Of a stretch of DNA of 47,999 nucleotides, positions 39,989 through 47,999 are shown in pieces. Origin of the DNA: Leptospirales bacterium (lineage in GTDB: Bacteria; Spirochaetota; Leptospiria; Leptospirales; Leptonemataceae); NCBI GenBank assembly GCA_019694655.1, contig JAIBBN010000020.1:1-47999 (forward strand). Reading direction: 5' to 3'. Made by a program: the position numbers and the translations under genes. The notes beneath the pieces were generated by a model, which was given only the letters and a program-made list of their open reading frames with translations, did not search any database and was not told the origin of the DNA. Each line of letters begins with the position of its first letter. Within the stretch, counting starts at the first letter, position 1.

Positions 39989-41152
39989 TCAGGGAATTTC
40001 CAGCAACAGGATGGTGATGTCATCGACCACCTGCTGGCTGTGGTTCCGCCACGCATCCTGTAAGGCATGGAGGGTTTCGGCGACGCTGCTCTGCTGATGC
40101 CGCCGAAGCACTTCTACAATGCGCTCCGGTGCAAAGGGCTCGGATTTTGCGTCTTCCGCTTCGCTGAGTCCATCGGTGTAGACCAGCAACCGATCGCCCG
40201 CTTGCGCCTTGATTTCGCCGGGGCGATAGTTTGCATCCGGATTCATACCCAGCGGCGTGTCGCTGGCTTCCATCCACCAGACCTGGTCCTCGCTGGCGCG
40301 ATAAAGAATGCCCGGTGCGTGGCCGGCATTGGCAAAGCAAATTGTTCCGCCATAGTCAATGGTGGCAACGATGGCGCTGGCATAGAAGTAAGGCGGCAGC
40401 CGTCGGCCCAGTTCCTGGTTGAGAAAACTGAGCACGCGCTCCGGTCGCGGATCGTATTCGAAGGCGATTTCAGCAAGGATGGCGGCCTGCACCGTGATCA
40501 GCGAGGCGCTGATGCCGTGGCCGGCGGCGTCGGCCAGCAGCACGGCGGCGCCGCCCTTGGGCAGGCGCTGCATCATGTATAGATCGCCGCTGACCTTGCG
40601 CAGCGGCAGATAGAACAAAGCCGGCTGCCATTCCGGAAATTCGTCCAGATTGGTCAGCAGACAATCCTGGACCTCTTTGCCGGTGAGCAATTCGTTTTCC
40701 AGAACGCCATCCAGGTGATCGATGTGCTGCATCTGCTGCTTGATGGTCAACATCTGCGATTGGAGGTCGACGGCCATGCGTTGCATCGAATCGCCCACGC
40801 CTTGAAACTCGTCCGTGTCCTCTTCGGTCAGCATTTCGCGAGCCGCAAGTTCGCCGCGCTCCAGACGCCGCGCTGCCTCGCGCAATGCCACCAGCCGGCG
40901 GAAAACCAGACGATAAACCAGAAAGGCAAAGCCAACATGCAGCGCCAGGGCCAGCGCCAGAGTCGTTCCAATGCGCCCCGGCGAATCGAAGCGAGTTTGC
41001 ATGATTGCCAGCGCCGTAAGATCAAGGATTGTTAACAGCGTAAAGAGCAGCGCAATGCTGCGCGTCAGGCGACGACGCGGCGCGGCCGGCAGCGCGTTGG
41101 GCGCGCGGCGAATGCTTGCTGCGCTCTGGAGCTGAGTGCCAAGGCTGTTCAT
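39989..41152 (-). CDS. HAMP-SpoIIE (RsbU-like) serine phosphatase
   Basis: This 387-residue protein has two membrane helices (residues about 31-52 and 62-84), a short HAMP-like linker (RRLVALREAARRLERGELAA, then residues to about 140 with a coiled coil) and a PP2C-type SpoIIE domain (about 185-387). Motifs include GDLYMM, VLLADAAGHGISASLIT, NAGHAPGI, LLVYTDGLSEAED and VDDITILLLEI, with the metal-binding Asp present. Such phosphatases dephosphorylate anti-sigma antagonist proteins. It lies on the minus strand, downstream of serS by 128 bp, and converges on glgB. No partner anti-sigma gene is in view. Confidence 0.9.
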   Translation of the reverse strand: MNSLGTQLQSAASIRRAPNALPAAPRRRLTRSIALLFTLLTILDLTALAIMQTRFDSPGRIGTTLALALALHVGFAFLVYRLVFRRLVALREAARRLERGELAAREMLTEEDTDEFQGVGDSMQRMAVDLQSQMLTIKQQMQHIDHLDGVLENELLTGKEVQDCLLTNLDEFPEWQPALFYLPLRKVSGDLYMMQRLPKGGAAVLLADAAGHGISASLITVQAAILAEIAFEYDPRPERVLSFLNQELGRRLPPYFYASAIVATIDYGGTICFANAGHAPGILYRASEDQVWWMEASDTPLGMNPDANYRPGEIKAQAGDRLLVYTDGLSEAEDAKSEPFAPERIVEVLRRHQQSSVAETLHALQDAWRNHSQQVVDDITILLLEIP

Positions 41153-41280
41153 TGCGCTCTGGGCCCGGGCCGTGCGCCGCAGGAGACTGCCCTTCGATAG
41201 GACAGCGGCAGAGGTCAGAAATGCGGGAGCGCTTTGTGGACGGCAAGCAGAGATTTCAGCGATTTGCGTCGTCGCCGTTG

Positions 41281-42567
41281 CTAAGTAAGACGATCCTGCA
41301 TGTAAGGCTGCAGCGCCGCCGGAATACCAAAGCTGCCATCGGCGCGCTGGTAGTTCTCCATGATTGCAATCATGCAGCGGCCAGCGGCCACGCCAGATCC
41401 ATTCAGCGTATGTACGAATTGCGACTTCGCGCCGGCGCCCTTGCCCTTGTAGCGAATTCCGCCGCGCCGCGCCTGAAAGTCGCGACAGTTGGAAACGCTG
41501 GAAATCTCCAGCCAGCGATCGAGGCCCGGCATCCAGACCTCGATGTCATAGGTGCGCGCCGCTGTGGCGCCAATGTCTCCCGAGCATAGCTGTACCACGC
41601 GGTAGGGCAGGGCCAGGCGCTTGAGAACCTCTTCGGCGTGTCCCAGCATCTCTTCGTGCACGCGCTCCGAATCTTCGGGTCGCACCAGTTGCACCAGCTC
41701 CACTTTCTGAAATTGATGCACGCGCACCAGTCCGCGCGTATCCTTGCCGGCCGCGCCCGATTCGCGGCGAAAGCAGCTGGAGGCGGCCGTCAATCGAACC
41801 GGCAGCTGATCTTCGCTCAACAGCGTATCGCGGTAGAGATTGACCAGCGGCACCTCGGCCGTCGGAATCAGACTCAACTGGTCGCGCTCCAGGGTATAGT
41901 ATTCGCCGCGAAATTTTGGAAATTGGCCGGTCGTTACCATGCCGTCGTCGTTGATCAGGATTGGCACCCAGGCCTCGCTGTAGCCAGCCTTCTGCGTGTG
42001 CAGATCAAGCATGAAGGAGATCAACGCCCGTTCCAATCGCGCCAGTCCGTCGCGATAGACATAGAAGCGCGAACCGGCCAGACGTACGCCGGCCTCAAAG
42101 TCGACCCAGCCCAGCTTCACTCCAATCTCATAGTGCGCCTGCGGCTGGAAATCGAAAGCAGGCTTCTTGCCGACCTCGCGCACCAACACATTGGCCGAGG
42201 CGTCGTCGCCATCTGGCGTCGAGTCATCCAGCCAGTTGGGCAAACCAAGCACGATGGCGTTCATCTTCTCTTCCAGGCCGCCCTGCTCGCTTTCCAGCGC
42301 GGCAATGCGTTCGCCAACGCTCTTGACCTCGGCCTTGCGCGCCTCGGCCTCGTCCTTCTTGCCTTTGCCCAGCAGAGCGCCAATTTCCTTGCTGGCAGCG
42401 TTGCGTACGGCCCGCTGATCATTGAGTTCTGTTAACAATTTGCGATTCTTGGCAATTAGCGACTTGAGCTCGCTAACATCAACGCCGCTGGAGCGACGAC
42501 GACGCAGCATTTCATCCAGCGCTTCCGGCTTATCTTGAATCAATCGCAGATCGAGCATGGCCGCCAT
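41281..42567 (-). CDS. serS: seryl-tRNA synthetase
   Basis: This 428-residue protein starts at ATG 42567 (MAAMLDLRLIQDKPEALDEM); ATG 42558 (MLDLRL) matches the usual family start better. Residues about 30-110 are the long coiled-coil tRNA-binding arm (LKSLIAKNRKLLTELNDQRA). The class II core has TAEVPL, SSCFRRESGAAGKDTRGLVR (motif 2), HQFQKVELV and a C-terminal motif 3 (GVAAGRCMIAIMENYQ). It charges tRNA-Ser. It follows tatD by 9 bp or so on the same strand and may be co-transcribed with it. Confidence 0.97.
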   Translation of the reverse strand: MAAMLDLRLIQDKPEALDEMLRRRRSSGVDVSELKSLIAKNRKLLTELNDQRAVRNAASKEIGALLGKGKKDEAEARKAEVKSVGERIAALESEQGGLEEKMNAIVLGLPNWLDDSTPDGDDASANVLVREVGKKPAFDFQPQAHYEIGVKLGWVDFEAGVRLAGSRFYVYRDGLARLERALISFMLDLHTQKAGYSEAWVPILINDDGMVTTGQFPKFRGEYYTLERDQLSLIPTAEVPLVNLYRDTLLSEDQLPVRLTAASSCFRRESGAAGKDTRGLVRVHQFQKVELVQLVRPEDSERVHEEMLGHAEEVLKRLALPYRVVQLCSGDIGATAARTYDIEVWMPGLDRWLEISSVSNCRDFQARRGGIRYKGKGAGAKSQFVHTLNGSGVAAGRCMIAIMENYQRADGSFGIPAALQPYMQDRLT

Positions 42568-42576
42568 CCCGGCGCC

Positions 42577-43422
42577 TCAGGCGGCGCGCAGTTCCTCTTT
42601 CAGTTGTACAAATCGTTTGCAGTTCTCAATTACACAAGCGCGCACCATCTCGGGATCCTCGCCGCATTTTTCGGCGCGCAGATTGGCCAGAAAATCCAGG
42701 GTGTGCCTGACGTAGGCTGGCTGGTTGGTCTGGCCGCGGTGCGGGGCCGGCGCCAGGAAGGGCGCATCCGTCTCCACCAGCAGCCGTTCCAGCGGCAGGC
42801 GCACCGCGCCCTGCTGCACGGCGACGGCGTTCTTAAAGGTCAGCACCCCGCTGTAAGATACATACCAGCCGCGTTCCACAAAGGGCAGGGCCTCGGCCTC
42901 GGTGTAGGTGTAACAATGCAACACGCCTGCCACGCGCGGAAAATTCTTTAATATTTCCAGAGAATCCAGCGCCGTAGCAATGCGCTCCGGGTTGTAGTTG
43001 CGATCGTCGCGCAGGTGCAGCACTACCGGCAGCGCCAGCTCCTGGGCCAGCGCAAAATGGCGCTCCAGGCTTTGCTTTTGCTGCGCCTCGTGCTCGCGCG
43101 AGTGGAAGTAGTCCAGGCCCGTTTCGCCCAGTCCCATGAAACGCGGATGGTTGCGGTGCTCGCGCGCCAGTGCAAAGATTTCGTCCAGCTCAGCAATCTG
43201 CGCCGCCGACTCGGGGTGCAATCCCACTGTCCAGTAGAGCGGCGGCGCCTCCTGAATTTCCGCAGCGCGCAAACCAAGCGCACAATTCCAGCGCGCCGCC
43301 TTGAGATCCACGGAGATCTGCACCACGCCCTGCAGCCCGGCGCGACCGGCATTTTTCAGCGCCTGGTCGGCGTCAATGCCCTGGGCTTCCACCAGGTCCA
43401 GATGGCAGTGCGTGTCGAACAT
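42577..43422 (-). CDS. tatD: TatD family metal-dependent deoxyribonuclease
   Basis: This 281-residue protein starts MFDTHCHLDLVEAQGIDADQ, with the metal-binding HxH at residues 5-7. MGLGETGLDYFHSREHEAQ has the Glu and His ligands near 95-110. Further metal and active-site motifs are VVLHLRDD near 133, GVLHCYT near 162 and LLVETDAPFLAP near 209-220. TatD-like proteins are 3'-5' DNases or hydrolases involved in DNA repair; the start is well defined. The gene is divergent from the PhzF-like gene (118 bp between starts) and precedes serS. Confidence 0.93.
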   Translation of the reverse strand: MFDTHCHLDLVEAQGIDADQALKNAGRAGLQGVVQISVDLKAARWNCALGLRAAEIQEAPPLYWTVGLHPESAAQIAELDEIFALAREHRNHPRFMGLGETGLDYFHSREHEAQQKQSLERHFALAQELALPVVLHLRDDRNYNPERIATALDSLEILKNFPRVAGVLHCYTYTEAEALPFVERGWYVSYSGVLTFKNAVAVQQGAVRLPLERLLVETDAPFLAPAPHRGQTNQPAYVRHTLDFLANLRAEKCGEDPEMVRACVIENCKRFVQLKEELRAA

Positions 43423-43540
43423 GGTCGTGCCCTTCGGCGCGACGCCGCCGAACGGCGGTCAGGCTGCGGCGCTGGCCTGCGCCGTCAACGTACCCGCAAT
43501 CGTTTGCCATGCGCTCCGGCGCTGCCAGAATTGACCGGTC

Positions 43541-44338
43541 ATGAGCGAAATGCAGACTCTGCGCCAGTACCAGATCGACGCCTTTGCCGATCGTCCGTTC
43601 AGCGGCAATCCGGCGGCGGTAGTTTCGCTGGAGCGTTTTCTCCCTGACGCGCTGATGCAGCAAATCGCCATGGAGAACAACCAGGCGGAGACGGCCTTCA
43701 TCGCCCAGGACGATCAGGGTCTGGCCATACGCTGGTTCACGCCGCTGGTGGAAGTCGAGCTCTGCGGTCACGCTACTCTGGCCAGCGGCTTTGCGCTCTT
43801 TTTTCTGGAGGGATTGAAGTCCAGCGAGGTGCGTTTTTCTTCTAAGAGCGGCATGCTGCGCGTTTTACGTCGCGGCGATACGCTCTACCTTGATTTTCCG
43901 CGGCAACAGCTGAGTGCAGCCCGCATGGCGCCGCAGGCGGCGCAGGCCCTGGGCATGCCGCCGATGGAGTTTTTTCAAGGACGCTTTGGACTGGCGCTCT
44001 ACCGCACGGCCACGGAGCTGCGCACCTTGAAGCCGGATCTTGCCGCCCTGGCAAAAGAAGATGTGGAGGCCTGGATCTGCACCGCGCCAGGCGACGATTG
44101 CGATTACGCGCTGCGGCTCTTTGGCCCGCGCGTCGGCATCAACGAAGATCAGGCTACCGGATCAGCGCACTGCTTGCTGGCGCCCTTCTGGTCGGAACGC
44201 TTGAACAAAGAGACGATGCGCGCCCAACAGCTCTCCTCGCGCGGCGCAAGCTTTCACGTCGAGCTGTTGCCGGAGCGCGTGTTGATTGGCGGCCAGTGCC
44301 AGCATTTTTCCACCAGTGAGATTCGCGTTCCGCGCTGA
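43541..44338 (+). CDS. PhzF family isomerase/epimerase-like protein
   Basis: This 265-residue protein starts MSEMQTLRQYQIDAFADRPF. It has the PhzF pattern: FSGNPAAVV (about residues 20-28), NNQAETAFI with the catalytic Glu near residue 48, FTPLVEVELCGHATLASGF near 66-84 and EDQATGSAHCLLAPFW near 201-216. PhzF enzymes catalyse hydrogen shifts in small acidic substrates; only one member acts in phenazine synthesis, so no pathway is assigned. The gene ends 12 bp before creB and may share its transcript. Confidence 0.93.
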   Translation: MSEMQTLRQYQIDAFADRPFSGNPAAVVSLERFLPDALMQQIAMENNQAETAFIAQDDQGLAIRWFTPLVEVELCGHATLASGFALFFLEGLKSSEVRFSSKSGMLRVLRRGDTLYLDFPRQQLSAARMAPQAAQALGMPPMEFFQGRFGLALYRTATELRTLKPDLAALAKEDVEAWICTAPGDDCDYALRLFGPRVGINEDQATGSAHCLLAPFWSERLNKETMRAQQLSSRGASFHVELLPERVLIGGQCQHFSTSEIRVPR

Positions 44339-44350
44339 GGCTTGTGGGCG

Positions 44351-45058
44351 ATGAGCGGGCGCGTCATCATTGTCGAGGATGAGCCGGCCATTGCCGACAC
44401 GCTGCTCTACGCCTTTCGCAGCGAAGGCTTTGAGGCGGAACACGCCGCCACTGCCGCCGCCGGACTGCGCCTGGCGGCAAAGCCCGCGGACCTGATCATT
44501 CTCGATCTGGGCCTGCCCGATGGCAATGGCCTGGATGTCTTGCGCCGCCTGCGCAGCGAGGTCGCCACTCAGGAGGTTCCGGTGATGCTGTTAACGGCGC
44601 GCAGTGCAGAGATTGACCGCATCGTCGGACTGGAAGTCGGCGCCGACGACTATGTGACCAAGCCCTTCAGTCCGCGCGAGGTAACGGCGCGAGCGCGCGC
44701 CATACTGCGTCGCACCCGGAAGAGCGCCCGGTCAAGCGCCGAACCAGGCGATGCAAATTCGACGACGCCCCTTTTTCTTCACGATGCGGAAAAGCGACAG
44801 ATTCGCTTCAGCGGCGCCATTCTGGATCTGACGCGCTATGAGTACGGCGTGCTGGCGCTACTGTTGAAAAGGCCGGGCATGATCTTTACGCGCGAGATGA
44901 TATTGCAGCAGGTCTGGGAAGGTCCGCTGGAAAGCGAAGACCGCACGGTGGACGCCCACATTAAGACGATCCGCGCCAAGCTGCGCGGCGTGCGCGAAGA
45001 TTGCGATCCTATTCAGACCCATCGCGGCGTGGGCTATTCCCTGCGAGAGGAGCTATGA
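44351..45058 (+). CDS. creB: CreB-like response regulator
   Basis: This 235-residue OmpR-family regulator starts at ATG 44351 (MSGRVIIVEDEPAIADTLLY). The receiver has the acidic pair E9/D10, phospho-acceptor Asp52 (ILDLGLPDG), MLLTARS and the Lys of VTKPFSPRE. A winged-helix output domain follows (LTRYEYGVLALLLKRPGMIF, then TREMILQQVWEGP and DAHIKTIRAKL). Order with creC and creD and its length match CreB. Its stop overlaps the creC start (ATGA). A CreB-type tag lies upstream of creD, supporting the name. Confidence 0.9.
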   Translation: MSGRVIIVEDEPAIADTLLYAFRSEGFEAEHAATAAAGLRLAAKPADLIILDLGLPDGNGLDVLRRLRSEVATQEVPVMLLTARSAEIDRIVGLEVGADDYVTKPFSPREVTARARAILRRTRKSARSSAEPGDANSTTPLFLHDAEKRQIRFSGAILDLTRYEYGVLALLLKRPGMIFTREMILQQVWEGPLESEDRTVDAHIKTIRAKLRGVREDCDPIQTHRGVGYSLREEL

Positions 45059-46484
45059 AACTTACACTGCGTTTTCTGTTCGCTTTTTTTTTGTCTACGC
45101 CCTGGGACTGGCTTATCTGGCCAACGCCATCCTTGATGAGCTGCGTCCGCGCTACCTGGAAGCTGTAGAAGAAACAATGAACGACGCCGCGCACCTGCTG
45201 GCGGCGCGCGTCGAAGGCGATCTACAGGGCGGACAGTTGCGCACCGCTCCCACGGCCCAATCCATGCAGCGCGCCAATGATCGTCGCTTTCAGGCGCAAA
45301 TCTTTCGCGTGCTGAAAACGCACACCAGCATGAGTCTCTACATCACGGATCAAAATGGGCTCTTGTTGTTTGATGCAAATGGCGCGTCGCCGGGCAGCGA
45401 CTACTCGCAATGGCGCGACGTGGCGCGCAGTCTGCGCGGCGAATACGGAGCGCGCAGCACGCGCGCCGTCAGCGACGATCCTGCCTCCAGTACTCTTGTG
45501 GTTGGCGCGCCGATCTACGACCGCGGACGTATCGTTGGCGTGCTTTCCGTTACCAAGCCCGTGGATAGCATCACGCCCTTCATGGAGCTGGCCCGCTCGC
45601 GTTTGCTTTCCGGCGTGCTGCTTTCCGGCATTGGCGCGTTGCTGCTGGCCTTCTTGAGTTTCTGGTCGATTGGCCGACCGCTGCGTCGCTTCGAGGAGTA
45701 TGTAAAAGCCTTGCGTCGCGGCGAACGGCCGCCCACTCCCAGTTTCGGCCGCGGCGAGATTGGCGCCATGGCGCACACCTTTGAGGAACTGCGTCGCGAG
45801 CTGGAGGGCCGACGTTATATAGAAGAATATGTGCAACATCTGACCCACGAACTGAAAAGTCCGCTGAGCGCCATCCGCGCCTCGGCCGAGATCCTGAAGG
45901 AAAATCCGCCGCCAGCGGAGCGCGAGCGCTTTCTTGCCGCGATCGAACGGGAGTCGGCGCGCGCTCATTCGCTGGCCGAACGCTTGCTGGAGTTGGCCAG
46001 TTTGGAGGGCCGCGTCGAACTCAATGCAACAGGCCCTGTCGATCTGACCCTCGCCGTGCAGGCGGCAATGCAGGAGTGTGGCGTGGAGGCCGAGCGTCGT
46101 CAGATCAATCTGCAACTGGAGGCGCCGCGCCTGGCCTTTGTAAACGGCGACGCCTTTCTCCTGCAACGCGCCCTGGCCAATCTGTTGCACAATGCCATTG
46201 AGTTCAGTCCCGAGGGCGGCGCTGTTCTGCTGCGCGTGCTCCGCGGCGGCGCCACGGTGCGCGTCGAAGTGCGCGATCAGGGACCAGGCATTCCGGATTA
46301 CGCTGCGCCGCGCGTTTTTGAACGCTTCTTCTCCCTGCCGCGCCCGGATGGACGACAGAAGGGCGCTGGCATTGGCCTTTCGCTGGTACGCGAGGCGGCG
46401 CGTTTGCACGGCGGCGAAGCGCTGCTCTACAATCATCCTGCTGGCGGCGCCGTGGCCGAGTTGCGTCTGCCGGCTGGCGGCTGA
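45055..46484 (+). pseudogene. creC: CreC-like sensor histidine kinase, frameshifted at a T9 run
   Basis: The start ATG 45055 (MKLTLRFLFAFF) leads into nine T (45084-45092). In the reading shown, translation then runs into a stop near 45168. Adding one T gives VYALGLAYLANAILDELRPR and joins the rest, which is CreC-like: a periplasmic sensor, a second helix at about 45595-45680, HAMP, HisKA with the phospho-His in QHLTHELKSPLSAIRAS, and HATPase motifs NLLHNAIEFSPEG, DQGPGIP and GAGIGLSL. The frame from ATG 45177 would lack the first membrane helix. A sequencing error, true loss, or slippage at the T-run (phase variation or transcriptional slippage) are all possible. Confidence 0.75.
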
Positions 46485-46485
46485 C

Positions 46486-46501
46486 TTCACCGCGACTTCA
46501 C
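46486..46501 (+). promoter_or_regulatory. CreB binding tag (TTCAC-N6-TTCAC) upstream of creD
   Basis: TTCAC (46486-46490), six bases CGCGAC, and TTCAC (46497-46501) make a perfect match to the known cre/blr tag TTCACNNNNNNTTCAC bound by CreB and BlrA. It lies 1 bp after the creC stop and 92 bp before the creD start, the expected place. Confidence 0.75.
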
Positions 46502-46593
46502 GCTGGCTTCCGGCCCGCTTCGGCGGCATTTCGCCGCGCTCCCCGACTAATGGTGCATCAGGCGCCCGCTACACGGGGCGCCGGGGAGTATGT

Positions 46594-47949
46594 ATGGATC
46601 TCAAAGAACGTCTGCAGTCTTCGATTCTGTTGAAGGTTGCGCTGATTGGCTTTCTGTTGCTTGTGTTGTTGATCCCGATCTTTCGGGTCGAGTCGCTAAC
46701 TGAAGAACGCGAACAACGCCGCGGCGAGGCCGTTGCTGAAATTGCCTCCAAATGGGGACAGAGCCAGACGCTGGTCGGTCCGGCGCTGGTAGTACCCTAC
46801 AGCTATCGCAGTACAATCGTCGAAGAAAATCGCGAGGGGCGCAGTGTCGAGCGCGTGGTCACAAACAGAGCCAACGCCGTGTTCCTGCCGGAAGAGCTGA
46901 GGTTCAGCGGCGATATCGAGGCCGAGCGACGCTCGCGCGGCATCTTTGAAACGGCGCTCTACCAGACCGATCTGGAAGTCCGCGCCGTCTTTCATGCCGC
47001 CGATGTGCAGCGGCTCCACCCTGGCGCCACGCCTGATTGGAGCAAGGCGCGTCTGGTGCTTGGCCTCTCCGATCCAATTGGCGTGCAGGCCATTGCTGCA
47101 CAATGGAACGGACAGAATCAGTCCGTCGAACCGGCCGGCAGCGACAGCGGATTCAGCGACGCCGGCGTCTACATCAGCGCGCCTGGCATGGAACGCGGCG
47201 GCATCTATCAGGCAAAGCTGAAGCTGCGCGGCAGCGCCGAGCTGCTCTTTGCGCCGGCCGGTCGCAACACACAGATTGAACTGCGCTCGCCGTGGCCCGA
47301 TCCGGCATTCAGCGGGGCCTCGCTGCCCAACGCGCGCGAGGTCAGCGCCCAGGGCTTTAGCGCCAGCTGGCAGTTGGCGCACTTCAGTCGCAACGTGCCG
47401 CAGGCATGGGCCGCCGGAGGCGAAGAAAACATTGGCCGACTGCGCAACGCGGCCAGCGGCGTGCGTCTGATCCTGACCGCCGACATCTATCAGAAGACGC
47501 TGCGCGCCCTGAAGTATGCCTTCCTGTTCATCGGGCTGACCTTCGCCGCCTTCTTTCTGTTTGAGATCTTCTTCCAGCTGCGCATCCACCCCTTTCAGTA
47601 TCTGCTGGTTGGCGCCGCCATGATTGTGTTCTACACGCTTTTTCTGGCGCTTTCGGAACAGATTGGATTTGTAGCTGCCTATCTGCTGGCCTCCTCCGGC
47701 GTGATTGGCGTGATTGCCGGCTACTGTCGTTCGATCCTCGGCGACTGGAAGCGAGCAGGCGGTATTGCCAGCGTCCTCGCCGTGCTCTACGGCTACCTCT
47801 TTGTCACCCTGCAAAGCGAGGACATGGCGCTGCTCTTGGGCGCGCTTGCGCTTTTCGGCGCACTGGCGCTGGTAATGTATGCTACGCGTCGCATTGACTG
47901 GTACAACCTGCGACTCGGTGCGGTGCGCGCCGAAAGTAGGCATAGCTAA
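46594..47949 (+). CDS. creD: CreD-like inner-membrane protein
   Basis: This 451-residue protein starts at ATG 46594 (MDLKERLQSSILLKVALIGF) after a ribosome site (ggggag, 46583-46588); the frame is open much further upstream, but only from creC sequence in another frame. It has one N-terminal membrane helix (about residues 11-31), a long periplasmic part (VGPALVVPYSYR, LPEELRFSGDIEAERRSRGI, FETALYQTDLEVRAVF, LVLGLSDPIGVQAI), and a cluster of C-terminal helices from about residue 305 on. This is the CreD (inner membrane, colicin E2 tolerance) pattern. CreD is the main target of CreB in enterobacteria and Aeromonas, where it is linked to envelope stress and beta-lactam response. Confidence 0.92.
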   Translation: MDLKERLQSSILLKVALIGFLLLVLLIPIFRVESLTEEREQRRGEAVAEIASKWGQSQTLVGPALVVPYSYRSTIVEENREGRSVERVVTNRANAVFLPEELRFSGDIEAERRSRGIFETALYQTDLEVRAVFHAADVQRLHPGATPDWSKARLVLGLSDPIGVQAIAAQWNGQNQSVEPAGSDSGFSDAGVYISAPGMERGGIYQAKLKLRGSAELLFAPAGRNTQIELRSPWPDPAFSGASLPNAREVSAQGFSASWQLAHFSRNVPQAWAAGGEENIGRLRNAASGVRLILTADIYQKTLRALKYAFLFIGLTFAAFFLFEIFFQLRIHPFQYLLVGAAMIVFYTLFLALSEQIGFVAAYLLASSGVIGVIAGYCRSILGDWKRAGGIASVLAVLYGYLFVTLQSEDMALLLGALALFGALALVMYATRRIDWYNLRLGAVRAESRHS

Positions 47950-47961
47950 AGAATCTGCGCT

Positions 47962-47990
47962 GCGCCTGTCCGGCATGCGCCGGCAGGCGC
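47962..47990 (+). terminator. hairpin after creD, possible terminator
   Basis: GCGCCTGTCCGGC (47962-47974) and GCCGGCAGGCGC (47979-47990) form a strong GC stem with one bulged T and a 4-base loop, 13 bp after the creD stop. No T-tract is visible before the window ends, so termination is only a possibility. Confidence 0.4.
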
Positions 47991-47999
47991 GCGCTTGCC

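Noticed and set aside
45222-46529. 435-codon minus-strand frame opposite creC
   Set aside because: It mirrors the creC frame exactly in extent and its product has no recognisable domain.

Overview
The window joins a 16.4 kb array of integron-type gene cassettes, a 10.7 kb five-gene defence operon and about 19 kb of ordinary GC-rich chromosome. The host is a Gram-negative bacterium: it has a DUF3187 outer-membrane protein, lipoproteins, glycogen branching enzyme and CreBCD. A spirochaete of the Leptospirales type is my best guess, but that rests on general impression and is weakly supported.

Region 1 (1-16400) is a cassette array with no integrase gene in view. One or two small genes alternate with GC-rich, self-complementary sites of about 100-210 bp. 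Each site opens with a box like RYYYAAC and closes with one like GTTRRRY, which is the architecture of attC sites. I count about sixteen, including one cut by the window edge and three invaded by IS1182-like remnants. Cassette cargo includes a SIR2-like protein, a BamHI-like restriction-modification pair, an AbiC-like membrane protein, toxin-antitoxin genes (brnTA with a frameshifted toxin, a higBA-like pair, an RHH/RelE pair and an orphan antitoxin), a CsgG-lectin-like protein, YidD, several secreted proteins or lipoproteins, and genes I do not recognise. A complete IS3-family element sits in one cassette.

Region 2 (16391-29300) starts with IS remnants and then carries a compact same-strand operon: DUF499 ATPase, DUF3780 protein, Fic protein, DUF1156 DNA methylase and a PLD-SNF2 helicase. 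The spacing (4-bp overlaps or gaps of 2-18 bp) suggests one transcription unit. The methylase, ATPase and helicase combination is typical of modification-based anti-phage systems. The embedded Fic gene is the unusual part. A frameshifted unknown gene and a second, convergent Fic gene close the region.

Region 3 (29352-47999) is core chromosome: an NADP-binding oxidoreductase, pgk, a single-HKD PLD protein, a family B DNA polymerase, a penicillin acylase family protein, a DUF3187 protein, glgB, a SpoIIE-type phosphatase, serS, tatD, a PhzF-like protein and creB-creC-creD. creC is out of frame at a run of nine T. A perfect TTCAC-N6-TTCAC direct repeat, the known CreB binding motif, lies just upstream of creD.

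No tRNA, rRNA or CRISPR array was recognised.
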